A stretch of DNA of 6,044 bases from Alphaproteobacteria bacterium. GTDB lineage: Bacteria; Pseudomonadota; Alphaproteobacteria; Rickettsiales; VGDC01. The stretch spans positions 1 through 6,044 of the forward strand of contig VGDC01000132.1 in NCBI GenBank assembly GCA_016869895.1, read 5' to 3'. Position numbers and translations under genes: made by a program. A model generated the notes under the pieces. The model was given only the letters and a program-made list of their open reading frames with translations, was not told where the DNA came from and did no database searches. Position 1 is the first letter of the stretch. Every line of letters starts with the position of its first letter. Shown here piece after piece: positions 1-5,944 of this stretch.

Positions 1-1
1 C

Positions 2-130
2 GGCGCGGTCGAGACCGCCATCGGCGCAGTCACCACCGTCGCCGCTTTCAAAGCCCATGGCGCTGGCACGAACTTCGCGGATTATGTGAAGTCCGCTGCG
101 GGTCGTGGTGGTGAAGGCCGCTCGGCATAA
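2..130 (+). CDS. 3' end of an unrecognised gene
   Basis: An open frame enters from the left edge and ends at a TAA at 128-130, giving the last 42 residues of a protein whose start lies outside the window. The tail is rich in Ala, Gly and Thr (it begins GAVETAIGAVTT and ends GRGGEGRSA) and has no motif I recognise. The final 10 or so residues look like a flexible basic/glycine tail. The stop lies 36 nt before the ankyrin gene on the same strand, so the two may be co-transcribed. Codon choice (many C- or G-ending codons) matches its neighbours, which supports it being a real coding end. Function cannot be assigned. Confidence 0.55.
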   Translation, partial: GAVETAIGAVTTVAAFKAHGAGTNFADYVKSAAGRGGEGRSA

Positions 131-166
131 TCGCGGATTGCACGACAGGCAGAAGGAACGTCTGAC

Positions 167-1234
167 GTGACCGAATCGCAGAATCATCAAGAGCCCGGTA
201 ATCAAGAAACCCTTGATGCCGGGCTTTTTGCCGAGCTGCACAGCAAAGAGCCTGATTTCCAGAAAGTCGCTTCCCTGCTGGATTCCGGCGCGAACCCCAA
301 TGCGCGGGATGAGGATAACGTCCCCGCTTTCCACTCCATGGTCGAATGGGGCAACATCCCCGTCATCAAGCTTGCCCTCGCCAAAGGCGCGGAAGTGAAC
401 GCCAAGGATGATTATGGCGACACGCCCCTTCACAAAGCCATCACTCCCGATACCGCGATAGAACTCCTCTTGGCGGGTGCTTCCACCCAGACCTATAACG
501 AGGAATTCCGCACCCCGCGCAACCAGATCGGGCTGGATGATAATACCGCGAATTATTCTAATGTCGTCTCCGCGACCCGCCTGCTGCTCATGGATGCCGA
601 GACCATCGAGAAGGATGCGAACCGCTATAATGTCTCCTTCGAGACGCTGGAGAAGATTTGGCCGGACAGGGCATTCGAATACCCCGGCCCTTCACGCCCG
701 TTAACCCACCCTTATGCCTTGCGCTATCTGCTCCATAAGAATCTGGAATCCGGCGGCAATTTCGACAAGAAAGCCGTTTTTGCCACCAGTAAGATCGGTG
801 AGGCGATGGAGCATCTCCTCTCCACCGATGCCGAGAATGTGCTGGCGTGGAACCGTTTCTGCGATGCCAAGGGCACGCCCATGACCGCGCGCGACTGGGA
901 TATGTCCGAAGTGCTCGATAAGATGAAGCCCGAAGTCATGGCGGGTTTGTTCGAGCCGCACCGCTTCACAGGCCCGCAGGGCTTGCAGGAGATTTACGAC
1001 ATCCACGCTGCCCTGCCCAAGCAGATGCAGACGGCGGAACCCGATTCGACGCTAGGCACGGCCATCAGCCGCGCCATCCATGCCTATATCAACGAAGGGG
1101 AAGGCAGGACGCTTTCCAGCAAGGGCATCTCCGCGCTGTTCAACCAAATGCCCGAATCCGTGAAACCTTATTTCACCAATTTCCATCAGGAAATCCAGCT
1201 CCGCCGCCAAGGCAGTCAGGGCATAGGCCGTTAA
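167..1234 (+). CDS. ankyrin-repeat protein with uncharacterised C-terminal region
   Basis: A 355-residue protein starting at GTG 167. AAGGA at 153-157 lies 9 nt upstream, and no ATG gives a comparable start. About residues 31-115 form two to three degenerate ankyrin repeats. The signatures are LLDSGANPNARD (37-48), LALAKGAEVNAKD followed by YGDTPLHKA (69-91), and a shorter third unit with IELLLAGAS (98-106). Ankyrin repeats are protein-binding scaffolds, so a role in protein-protein contact is likely, but the partner is unknown. Residues 130-355 are mostly predicted helical, with charged and hydrophobic stretches alternating; I recognise no domain there. There is no signal peptide or membrane segment, so it is probably cytosolic, or exported by a system whose signal I cannot see. 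It follows the unrecognised gene end by 36 nt and converges on the Cys-rich gene. Some host-associated alphaproteobacteria carry many such proteins, but one copy does not establish that lifestyle. Confidence 0.85.
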   Translation: MTESQNHQEPGNQETLDAGLFAELHSKEPDFQKVASLLDSGANPNARDEDNVPAFHSMVEWGNIPVIKLALAKGAEVNAKDDYGDTPLHKAITPDTAIELLLAGASTQTYNEEFRTPRNQIGLDDNTANYSNVVSATRLLLMDAETIEKDANRYNVSFETLEKIWPDRAFEYPGPSRPLTHPYALRYLLHKNLESGGNFDKKAVFATSKIGEAMEHLLSTDAENVLAWNRFCDAKGTPMTARDWDMSEVLDKMKPEVMAGLFEPHRFTGPQGLQEIYDIHAALPKQMQTAEPDSTLGTAISRAIHAYINEGEGRTLSSKGISALFNQMPESVKPYFTNFHQEIQLRRQGSQGIGR

Positions 1235-1240
1235 GCCTAT
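1223..1240. terminator. inverted repeat at convergent stop codons, possible bidirectional terminator
   Basis: ATAGGC (1223-1228) and GCCTAT (1235-1240) are perfect reverse complements around the 6-nt loop CGTTAA. The loop contains the TAA stop of the ankyrin gene, and the right arm contains the TAG stop of the opposing Cys-rich gene. There is no clear T-tract on either side, so intrinsic termination would be weak. It is nevertheless the only candidate in the 2-nt gap between the two convergent genes. Confidence 0.3.
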
Positions 1241-1503
1241 TCGCAGGTCTGATAGCGCTTTCCCATCGAACACCCCGCCATTGCGCAGGAAGGCGATTTT
1301 GCCGCTTCCGCATCCGCTTCCTTGATGCGCAACAATTCCTCTGGGGTCACGCAGCTATCCGCGCCCACGGGCGCTGTGCCACCGCAGCAACCACACCCGC
1401 AAGCGATATAACTTTCCGTTGCCACGGGTGCAGGCGCAGCGGAATATTGCGCATAGGCAAAACCCGCCAGCGGCAGCAATAGCGCGGCAATCAGGTATTT
1501 CAC
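1237..1503 (-). CDS. small exported cysteine-rich protein
   Basis: An 88-residue protein. The start is a GTG (1503-1501) whose last bases overlap the TGA of the upstream hutH-like gene (shared GTGA), and there is no strong separate ribosome binding site, which suggests translational coupling. Residues 1-18 (MKYLIAALLLPLAGFAYA) are a typical Sec signal peptide: Lys at position 2, a hydrophobic core and an AYA cleavage motif. The mature part of about 70 residues starts QYSAAPAP and has eight cysteines: a dense CGCGCC cluster (35-40), then single Cys near 50, 73, 78 and 87, the last next to the C-terminal Glu. Between them lies an acidic/alanine helical stretch (PEELLRIKEADAEAAK). The pattern suits either disulfide bonds in the periplasm or metal binding. 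I cannot name the family. It is the last gene of the minus-strand cluster. Confidence 0.75.
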   Translation of the reverse strand: MKYLIAALLLPLAGFAYAQYSAAPAPVATESYIACGCGCCGGTAPVGADSCVTPEELLRIKEADAEAAKSPSCAMAGCSMGKRYQTCE

Positions 1504-3044
1504 AGCAAGACACCATCAGCGATGAGACGCGCCGCTTTCTCAAGGTCTTCACCGAGGAAACGGTCTTGCTTCAGCGTGGGGATGTGGCTGCGCAGCTTGG
1601 CTTTCGCCGCTTCCAGCTTCTCCGATGTCTTGAGCGGCGCGAGCAGGTCAAGCCCCTGCGCGGCGGAGAGCAATTCAATAGCCAGCACGTAACGTGCATT
1701 CTCCAGAATCTTGAGCGCCTTCAAACCCGCCACAGGGCCCATGGACACATGGTCTTCCTGATCGTTATTGGTCGGCACGGAATCGACACTGGCGGGGAAG
1801 CTCAGAGCTTTGCACTCGCTCACCAGCGCGGCGGCGGTGGTCTGGGTCATCATGAAACCGGAGTTCAACCCGCCGTCTTCCGCAATAAGGAAGTTCGGCA
1901 AGCCGCTCTTGTCGTTCTTCATGGACATATGGATGCGTCGCTCGGACATATTCGCCAGCGTCGCCAATGCCATGCCCACACGGTCGCAGACGCGCGCCGC
2001 ATAAATCGCGTGGAAGTTACCGCCGTGGATGACCTCGTCTTCTTCAGGGAAGAGGATGGGGTTGTCGGTCGTCGCGTTCACCTCAAGGTCGATGATGCTG
2101 CGCGCGTGTTCCAACTCCTCCCAGACCATGCCATGCACCTGCGGGATGCAGCGGATGGAATAGGGGTCTTGCACACGGTCACAATCGGAATGGCTTTCGG
2201 AGATTTCCGTCTTCCCGCCCAGCCAGTCGCGGATGGATGCCGCGCACATGGCCGCACCGTGATGGCGCTGTTCTTTCAACAGCACAGGCGAAACGAAGGC
2301 ATGGCTGGCGCGCATCGCCTCGATCATCAGCGAAGCCGTCAGGTTCGCCGTGTCGAGCAGTCGCTTGCCTTCCCACAGCAGTTTTGATGCCATGGCGGTG
2401 GTCAGCTGCGTGCCGTTGATGAGTGCCAATCCCTCTTTCGGCCCCAGCGTGACGGGCGCGAAGCCCAGCTTGCCCAGCGCATCTTTCGCGGGAACAGAAG
2501 CGAAACCGCCATTCGCGGGAATGGACGCACCGCCCTCCCCCAGCAATGCCAACACCGCATGTGCCATGGGCGCAAGGTCGCCAGACGCACCCACCGAACC
2601 ACGCGCGGGCACATCCGCCAGCAATCCGGCGTTGAGCGTCTTCACGATATGCTGCACCTTCTCCAGCCCCACGCCGCGATGGCCACGGCAGATGGAGTTC
2701 AGCATGATGAGCCACATGCCCATGACGAGGTCACGCGGCAGCAATTCGCCCACGCCCACGGAATGGGAAACGATGATGTTATGCTGCAGTTTGGCGATGT
2801 CTTCGTGGGAGATGCGGGTGCGCGCGAAGAAGCCGAAACCCGTGTTCACGCCATACACCGTCTGGCCGCTATTGGCGAGGGCATGCAGGTAATCCTCCGC
2901 CGCTTTGATGCTCGCTTCGGCGCGGGAATCGAGCGAAATGTCCAGTTTCGCAGCAGGGTCTGCGGCAAGGCGCGCCGCCTCCCACAAACGGTCAACGTTC
3001 AGGCTGTCCCCATCAAGGGTGATGGCATGGGTCTTCGTGTTCAT
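1500..3044 (-). CDS. hutH: histidine ammonia-lyase family protein (MIO enzyme)
   Basis: A 514-residue aromatic amino acid ammonia-lyase, most likely histidine ammonia-lyase, which deaminates L-histidine to urocanate in the cytosol. The Ala-Ser-Gly triad that cyclises into the MIO cofactor is at 153-155 (GSVGASGDLAPMAH). Other family residues are the YGVNTGFG loop with Tyr64, the LINGTQ Asn210, QDPYSIRC (292-299), GGNFH (341-345), and QEDHVSMG with Glu430. Ser94-His95 in IIVSHS and Glu430 are the histidine-type choices, as opposed to the His-Leu type of tyrosine lyases. CIPQVHG and NFHAIYAARVCD differ from classical proteobacterial HutH, so another aromatic substrate is not excluded. The start at 3044 is preferred because AGGGA lies 5 nt upstream; an in-frame ATG at 3050 abuts that motif and would add two residues. 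It follows ispH by 27 nt and overlaps the Cys-rich gene by 4 nt. No hutU, hutI or hutG is present here. Confidence 0.9.
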   Translation of the reverse strand: MNTKTHAITLDGDSLNVDRLWEAARLAADPAAKLDISLDSRAEASIKAAEDYLHALANSGQTVYGVNTGFGFFARTRISHEDIAKLQHNIIVSHSVGVGELLPRDLVMGMWLIMLNSICRGHRGVGLEKVQHIVKTLNAGLLADVPARGSVGASGDLAPMAHAVLALLGEGGASIPANGGFASVPAKDALGKLGFAPVTLGPKEGLALINGTQLTTAMASKLLWEGKRLLDTANLTASLMIEAMRASHAFVSPVLLKEQRHHGAAMCAASIRDWLGGKTEISESHSDCDRVQDPYSIRCIPQVHGMVWEELEHARSIIDLEVNATTDNPILFPEEDEVIHGGNFHAIYAARVCDRVGMALATLANMSERRIHMSMKNDKSGLPNFLIAEDGGLNSGFMMTQTTAAALVSECKALSFPASVDSVPTNNDQEDHVSMGPVAGLKALKILENARYVLAIELLSAAQGLDLLAPLKTSEKLEAAKAKLRSHIPTLKQDRFLGEDLEKAARLIADGVLL

Positions 3045-3071
3045 ATGCATCCCTAAATTCTTTTTTATTGT

Positions 3072-3680
3072 TTAGCCGTGTTTTTTATAGACGGGCGAAA
3101 GCACTTCCTCCGGCAGTTTGAAGCGCGTGCGCTCGGTGATGCCGTCCAGCAGTTCGACCTTGGTCTCGCGCAAGGCGGATATGGCGGTGATGACGCCTTG
3201 CACCAGATGTTCCGGCGCGCTCGCACCCGCGGAAAGGCCGACCACATCCACCCCGTCGAACCACGCGGGGTTCAGCCCCGTGGCATCGTCGATGAGGTAT
3301 GCAGGCACATCATATTCATCGCCGATGTCGCGCATACGGTTGGAATTGGAGCTTTTCTGCGAACCGACGATCAGCAGCAATCCTGCGCGCTGCACCAACT
3401 CGCGCACGGCGTTCTGGCGGTTCTGCGTCGCATAGCAGATGTCGTAGATATCCGGGCCTTTGATGGTCGGGAACTTCGCTTTGAGTGCCTCGATGATGCT
3501 GCGGGTGTCGTCCACGCTGAGCGTCGTCTGCGTTACATAGGCCAGCGCGTCAGGGCTTTCCACCTCCAGCGTCGCCACATCCTCCACCGTCGCCACGAGC
3601 AAACCGTTCTTCATGCGTCCCAGCGTGCCTTCCACCTCCGGGTGGCCTTTATGGCCGATGAGGATGACCTGACGGTTCTC
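3072..3680 (-). CDS. ispH: IspH, C-terminal part in the -1 frame (split gene)
   Basis: This is the downstream two thirds of 4-hydroxy-3-methylbut-2-enyl diphosphate reductase, read in the -1 frame relative to the start at 4027. From codon GAG at 3680 it gives about 202 residues, so the joined protein would be about 318, against about 316 for the E. coli enzyme. It contains the HPE of GHKGHPEVEGT (substrate-binding His and catalytic Glu), the YVTQTTLS Thr region, the third Fe-S cysteine in DICYATQNRQ, the SSNSNRM substrate loop and the SAGASAPEHLV serine, ending at TAA 3074-3072. A GTG at 3635 could open this frame alone, but it lies inside the conserved HPEVEGT motif and would drop essential residues, so it is unlikely to be a real start. 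A TGA at 3689-3687 closes this frame just upstream, which confines the frame change to a few codons. Confidence 0.85.
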   Translation of the reverse strand, partial: ENRQVILIGHKGHPEVEGTLGRMKNGLLVATVEDVATLEVESPDALAYVTQTTLSVDDTRSIIEALKAKFPTIKGPDIYDICYATQNRQNAVRELVQRAGLLLIVGSQKSSNSNRMRDIGDEYDVPAYLIDDATGLNPAWFDGVDVVGLSAGASAPEHLVQGVITAISALRETKVELLDGITERTRFKLPEEVLSPVYKKHG

Positions 3681-4027
3681 TTTTTCTCATATCGCTGCGC
3701 GGAATAATGCACTTTGGTCACCAGTGGGCAGGTCGCGTCGATGACGGGCAAATCGCGCAGTTTCGCCGAATTCTCCACCTTCTCGGAAATGCCATGGGCG
3801 GAGAACACGGTGATCGCCCCATCGGGAATCTCGTCCACCTCTTTCACGAAAATGACGCCCTTGCCCTTCAAGTCATCCACCACCCATTTGTTATGAACGA
3901 TTTCGTGGCGCACGTAGACGGGCGCGCCGTAAAGCTCCAGCGCCTTTTCGACGATTTCGATGGCACGCTCCACTCCGGCGCAAAAACCGCGCGGCTGGGC
4001 GAGTAAGATGGTGAGTGGCTTTTTCAT
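3611..4027 (-). CDS. ispH: IspH, N-terminal part (split gene)
   Basis: This is the start of 4-hydroxy-3-methylbut-2-enyl diphosphate reductase, the [4Fe-4S] enzyme that makes IPP and DMAPP in the last step of the MEP isoprenoid pathway. Visible are the first cluster cysteine in QPRGFCAGV (Cys16), HEIVHN (His41), the SAHG His78, and the second cluster cysteine in DATCPLVTKVH (Cys100). After residue 116 (YEKK) the similarity stops: the remaining 22 residues (starting RTVRSSSS) are out-of-frame sequence ending at TGA 3613-3611. Similarity resumes in the -1 frame. The ATG at 4027 lies 9 nt after the zapE stop with no clear Shine-Dalgarno motif, consistent with reinitiation from zapE. With both parts joined, every family residue I can check is intact, so this is either a sequencing or assembly error, a very recent mutation, or recoding. 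Confidence 0.88.
   Translation of the reverse strand: MKKPLTILLAQPRGFCAGVERAIEIVEKALELYGAPVYVRHEIVHNKWVVDDLKGKGVIFVKEVDEIPDGAITVFSAHGISEKVENSAKLRDLPVIDATCPLVTKVHYSAQRYEKKRTVRSSSSAIKATRRWKARWDA
3680..3692 (-). other. frame-change site within ispH (A5 run)
   Basis: On the minus strand the codons read TAT GAG AAA AAG AGA. Re-reading the G of AAG as the first base of the next codon gives GAG AAC CGT CAG and restores the IspH frame (ENRQVILIG). One missing A in the run 3681-3685, two extra bases, or a -1 ribosomal slip on AAA AAG would all explain it. Compared with E. coli IspH, the slip or missing-A version is one residue longer between the VTKVH and ILIGH motifs. Removing two bases gives exactly the usual spacing. 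Confidence 0.8.
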
Positions 4028-4036
4028 GGCGGTATA

Positions 4037-5161
4037 TTATGCGACCTTATGGGAAGCCGCAAGATACGTTTCCGACTGCATCTCGCGTAACCGTGAAGCG
4101 GTGCGATGGAACTCGAAACTCCCATCCCCAGCGGGATAGAGCGCTTCCGGCGCATCAGCGGCGGAGCAGATGAGCTTGGTCTTGTGCTCGTAGAGCGTGT
4201 CGATGAGCGTCACGAACCGCTTGGCTTCGTTGCGCTTTTCGGGATTCAGCAGGGGAATGCCATCCAGCAGCACGGTATTGAAATGCTGCGCGATGTATTC
4301 ATAATCCGCCGCGCCCACGGCTTTGCTGCACAGGTCAGCGAAGTGGAATCGCGCCACATCGCCGCTCGCTGACGGAATCAACAGGTCATGCCCCTGAACG
4401 CTGGCGATGCTGCTTTGCGCAATCTTGCCTTTGGTCAGTTGTGCGAAAGCTTCATCTAGCTGCGCTTTTGCTCCATCTCCGGTCAGATAGACCTCATCCA
4501 TCGCCTTCAACTGTTTCAGGCGGTAATCCTCTGCCGATTGCAAACGAATGACGGTGAGTTTTTCATGGATAAGCGCGATGAACTTCAAGAAGCGGTCACG
4601 CTGCAAACCATTCAGATACAAATCATCCGGCACGCGGTTGGACGTGAACACCACGCGCACATTGCGGTTCAGAAGCTCGGTGAACAGCCGCCCCAGAATC
4701 ATCGCATCGGCCACATCGGTCACTTGCATTTCATCCAGACACAAGAATTCCGCCTCTTTCGCCAGCGCCGCCGCCAGCGGGGGAATGGGGTCGCCATCCT
4801 TCAAATGCTCGCGGTTCTCCTCGCGCCAGCCGTGAATGCGCGCATGCACGTCGATCATGAAGGCGTGGTAATGCACACGGCGTTTGCTGCGCGCTGGGGT
4901 CGTTTCGTAAAACAAATCCATCAGCATGGATTTCCCGCGCCCCACATCCCCCCAGAGGTATAGCCCCTGCGTATGCGCAGCCACGGGCTTGCGGCGGTTG
5001 AAGATGCGCGAAAGCTTGCCGCCCTGCGGAACATCCGCCGCTGCCCATTGCTCCTGAATCTCCGCCAGCTGTGCCACCGCCTCGGCTTGCGCCGCATCCG
5101 GCACAAGCCGGCCACTGGCGAGCAGGGCTTCATAAGCGGCGGTGATGGTTGCGTGTGACAC
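4037..5161 (-). CDS. zapE: cell division protein ZapE (AFG1-like ATPase)
   Basis: A 374-residue P-loop ATPase of the AFG1/ZapE family. In E. coli, ZapE associates with the FtsZ ring and affects its stability; eukaryotic AFG1 acts in mitochondrial protein quality control. Walker A is GDVGRGKS (71-78), Walker B FLCLDE (139-144) followed by MQVTD, the sensor-like TSNR is at 173-176, and the family C-terminal block FEFHRTASRLREMQS is at 349-363. Length matches the usual 370-390. The start chosen is GTG at 5161 (VSHATITAAY), with AAAAGG 4 nt upstream. The frame stays open to an ATG at 5323, but that would add 54 residues unlike the family and overlap the pyrE coding region. The protein is soluble, with no signal peptide. 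It is the first gene of the minus-strand cluster, 9 nt before ispH, and is transcribed away from pyrE. Confidence 0.93.
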   Translation of the reverse strand: MSHATITAAYEALLASGRLVPDAAQAEAVAQLAEIQEQWAAADVPQGGKLSRIFNRRKPVAAHTQGLYLWGDVGRGKSMLMDLFYETTPARSKRRVHYHAFMIDVHARIHGWREENREHLKDGDPIPPLAAALAKEAEFLCLDEMQVTDVADAMILGRLFTELLNRNVRVVFTSNRVPDDLYLNGLQRDRFLKFIALIHEKLTVIRLQSAEDYRLKQLKAMDEVYLTGDGAKAQLDEAFAQLTKGKIAQSSIASVQGHDLLIPSASGDVARFHFADLCSKAVGAADYEYIAQHFNTVLLDGIPLLNPEKRNEAKRFVTLIDTLYEHKTKLICSAADAPEALYPAGDGSFEFHRTASRLREMQSETYLAASHKVA

Positions 5162-5234
5162 GTTGCCTTTTCCGTCAGGATTGGTTATACACCCGCATAT
5201 AATCCAAAAGCCCCGCCAATACAAGGAAAGCAGC
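5162..5234. promoter_or_regulatory. divergent zapE/pyrE promoter region
   Basis: This 73-nt stretch separates the two divergent starts and must hold or adjoin promoters for both. For pyrE, a perfect -10 hexamer TATAAT is at 5198-5203, but no good -35 lies 16-18 nt upstream, so an activator or an atypical -35 may be used. For zapE, TATAAC reads on the minus strand at 5189-5184, with only a weak -35 candidate (GCTTTT) 16 nt upstream. The two -10 elements lie only about 15 bp apart, so polymerases might interfere with each other. Promoter positions are inferred from motifs only. Confidence 0.45.
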
Positions 5235-5816
5235 ATGACCGACGCCATCCTCAAAGAGTTTGAAGACGCGCAAGCCATCCTGAAAGGCCACTTCAAGCTC
5301 TCCTCCGGCCTGCATAGCGACACCTATCTCCAATGCGCCCGCGTGTTGATGGACGCGCGCCGCGCCGAACGCCTCTGCAAGCTCCTCGCCGATAAAGTCC
5401 GCGCCAGCGACATCGGGCAGATAGACATCGTCGTCGCCCCCGCCATGGGCGGTGTGGTCGTCGGCTATGAAATGGGTCGCCAACTGGGCGTGGAGGGCAT
5501 TTTCTGCGAGCGTCAGGACGGCCAATTCGCTATCCGCCGTGGGTTCTCCTTCCCCGAAGGTGCGAGGGTGCTGATGGTGGAGGATGTCGTCACCACCGGA
5601 AAATCCTCGCTCGAAGCCATGGAATGCGTGAAAGCGCATGGCGGCGTGATTGTGGGCGAGGCATCGCTGGTCAACCGCGCAGGCGGCAAGAACCCCCTGC
5701 CCGTTCCTCTCGTGTCGCTTCTGGAGCTGGATGTGCAGTCTTGGACGGAAGATGCCCTGCCCCCGCATCTGCAAGCCATCCCCGCCGTGAAACCCGGCAG
5801 TCGCTGGTTGAAGTAG
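5235..5816 (+). CDS. pyrE: orotate phosphoribosyltransferase
   Basis: A 193-residue cytosolic enzyme that joins orotate to PRPP to form orotidine 5'-monophosphate in de novo pyrimidine synthesis. The PRPP-binding signature VLMVEDVVTTGKS is at 112-124, with the two acidic residues (Glu116, Asp117) and the TTGKS phosphate loop. The N-terminal FKLSSGLHSDTYLQC block (20-34), the APAMGGVVVG loop (68-77) and CERQDGQFAIRRGF (91-104) fit the short Thermus-type PyrE subfamily rather than the roughly 213-residue E. coli form. The ATG at 5235 is chosen because AAGGA (5223-5227) lies 7 nt upstream. The frame extends to 5142, but that stretch overlaps zapE and lacks family similarity. It is likely transcribed from the TATAAT at 5198-5203. 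The usual partner pyrF is not in the window. Confidence 0.95.
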   Translation: MTDAILKEFEDAQAILKGHFKLSSGLHSDTYLQCARVLMDARRAERLCKLLADKVRASDIGQIDIVVAPAMGGVVVGYEMGRQLGVEGIFCERQDGQFAIRRGFSFPEGARVLMVEDVVTTGKSSLEAMECVKAHGGVIVGEASLVNRAGGKNPLPVPLVSLLELDVQSWTEDALPPHLQAIPAVKPGSRWLK

Positions 5817-5829
5817 CATGGTTTGCCCC

Positions 5830-5852
5830 GAAAAATGCTTCCTGCATTTTTC
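5830..5852 (+). terminator. hairpin downstream of pyrE, probable terminator
   Basis: GAAAAATGC (5830-5838) and GCATTTTTC (5844-5852) form a perfect 9-bp stem around a TTCCT loop, starting 13 nt after the pyrE stop. The T-run lies in the descending arm rather than after it, and the stem is AT-rich apart from the TGC/GCA tip and closing G-C pair. It could work as a weak intrinsic terminator in either direction or as an mRNA 3'-end stabiliser. The position fits the end of the pyrE transcript. Confidence 0.5.
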
Positions 5853-5880
5853 ATGGGCGACGCTTCGCTCGCTCAGGGCT

Positions 5881-5906
5881 GGTGCGTTCTACTGAACGCT
5901 ATACCG
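5881..5906 (+). repeat. second hairpin between pyrE and serC
   Basis: GCGTTC (5884-5889) and GAACGC (5894-5899) pair perfectly around the tetraloop TACT. Outer GGT (5881-5883) can pair with ACC (5903-5905) across a three-base bulge. Together with the hairpin at 5830-5852 and the GCGACGCTTCGC stretch between them (5857-5868), this gives an intergenic region dense in short inverted repeats. That resembles REP-type elements, but one copy cannot show that it is repeated in the genome. Confidence 0.4.
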
Positions 5907-5944
5907 CACTGCAAAATTTCCTAATCGCTATTTGCTTTTTATGC

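Noticed and set aside
1419..2387. 322-codon open frame on the plus strand
   Set aside because: It lies fully antisense to the hutH-like gene and the start of the Cys-rich gene. Its His/Arg/Gln-rich composition is typical of a reverse-complement shadow in GC-rich DNA, and it shows no motif.
3644..3656. GGCC-ATAAA-GGCC hairpin as a frameshift stimulator
   Set aside because: It has only 4 bp and lies about 23 nt from the slip site, whereas stimulatory structures normally sit about 5-9 nt downstream.
3635..3680. Independent start for the C-terminal ispH frame at GTG 3635
   Set aside because: The codon is the Val of the conserved HPEVEGT motif, so a protein starting there would lack the catalytic Glu, the two upstream cluster cysteines and the N-terminal domain.
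5142..5234. N-terminal extension of pyrE to 5142
   Set aside because: It would overlap zapE and cover the TATAAT element. ATG 5235 has a good AAGGA at normal spacing and gives the normal family length.
5162..5323. N-terminal extension of zapE to the ATG at 5323
   Set aside because: It would overlap the pyrE start by almost 90 bases, and the added 54 residues do not resemble the family. GTG 5161 gives the normal length and has a ribosome binding site.
5175..5819. 214-codon open frame on the minus strand
   Set aside because: It is antisense to pyrE, with a His- and Gly-rich composition and no recognisable domain; PyrE on the other strand is unambiguous.
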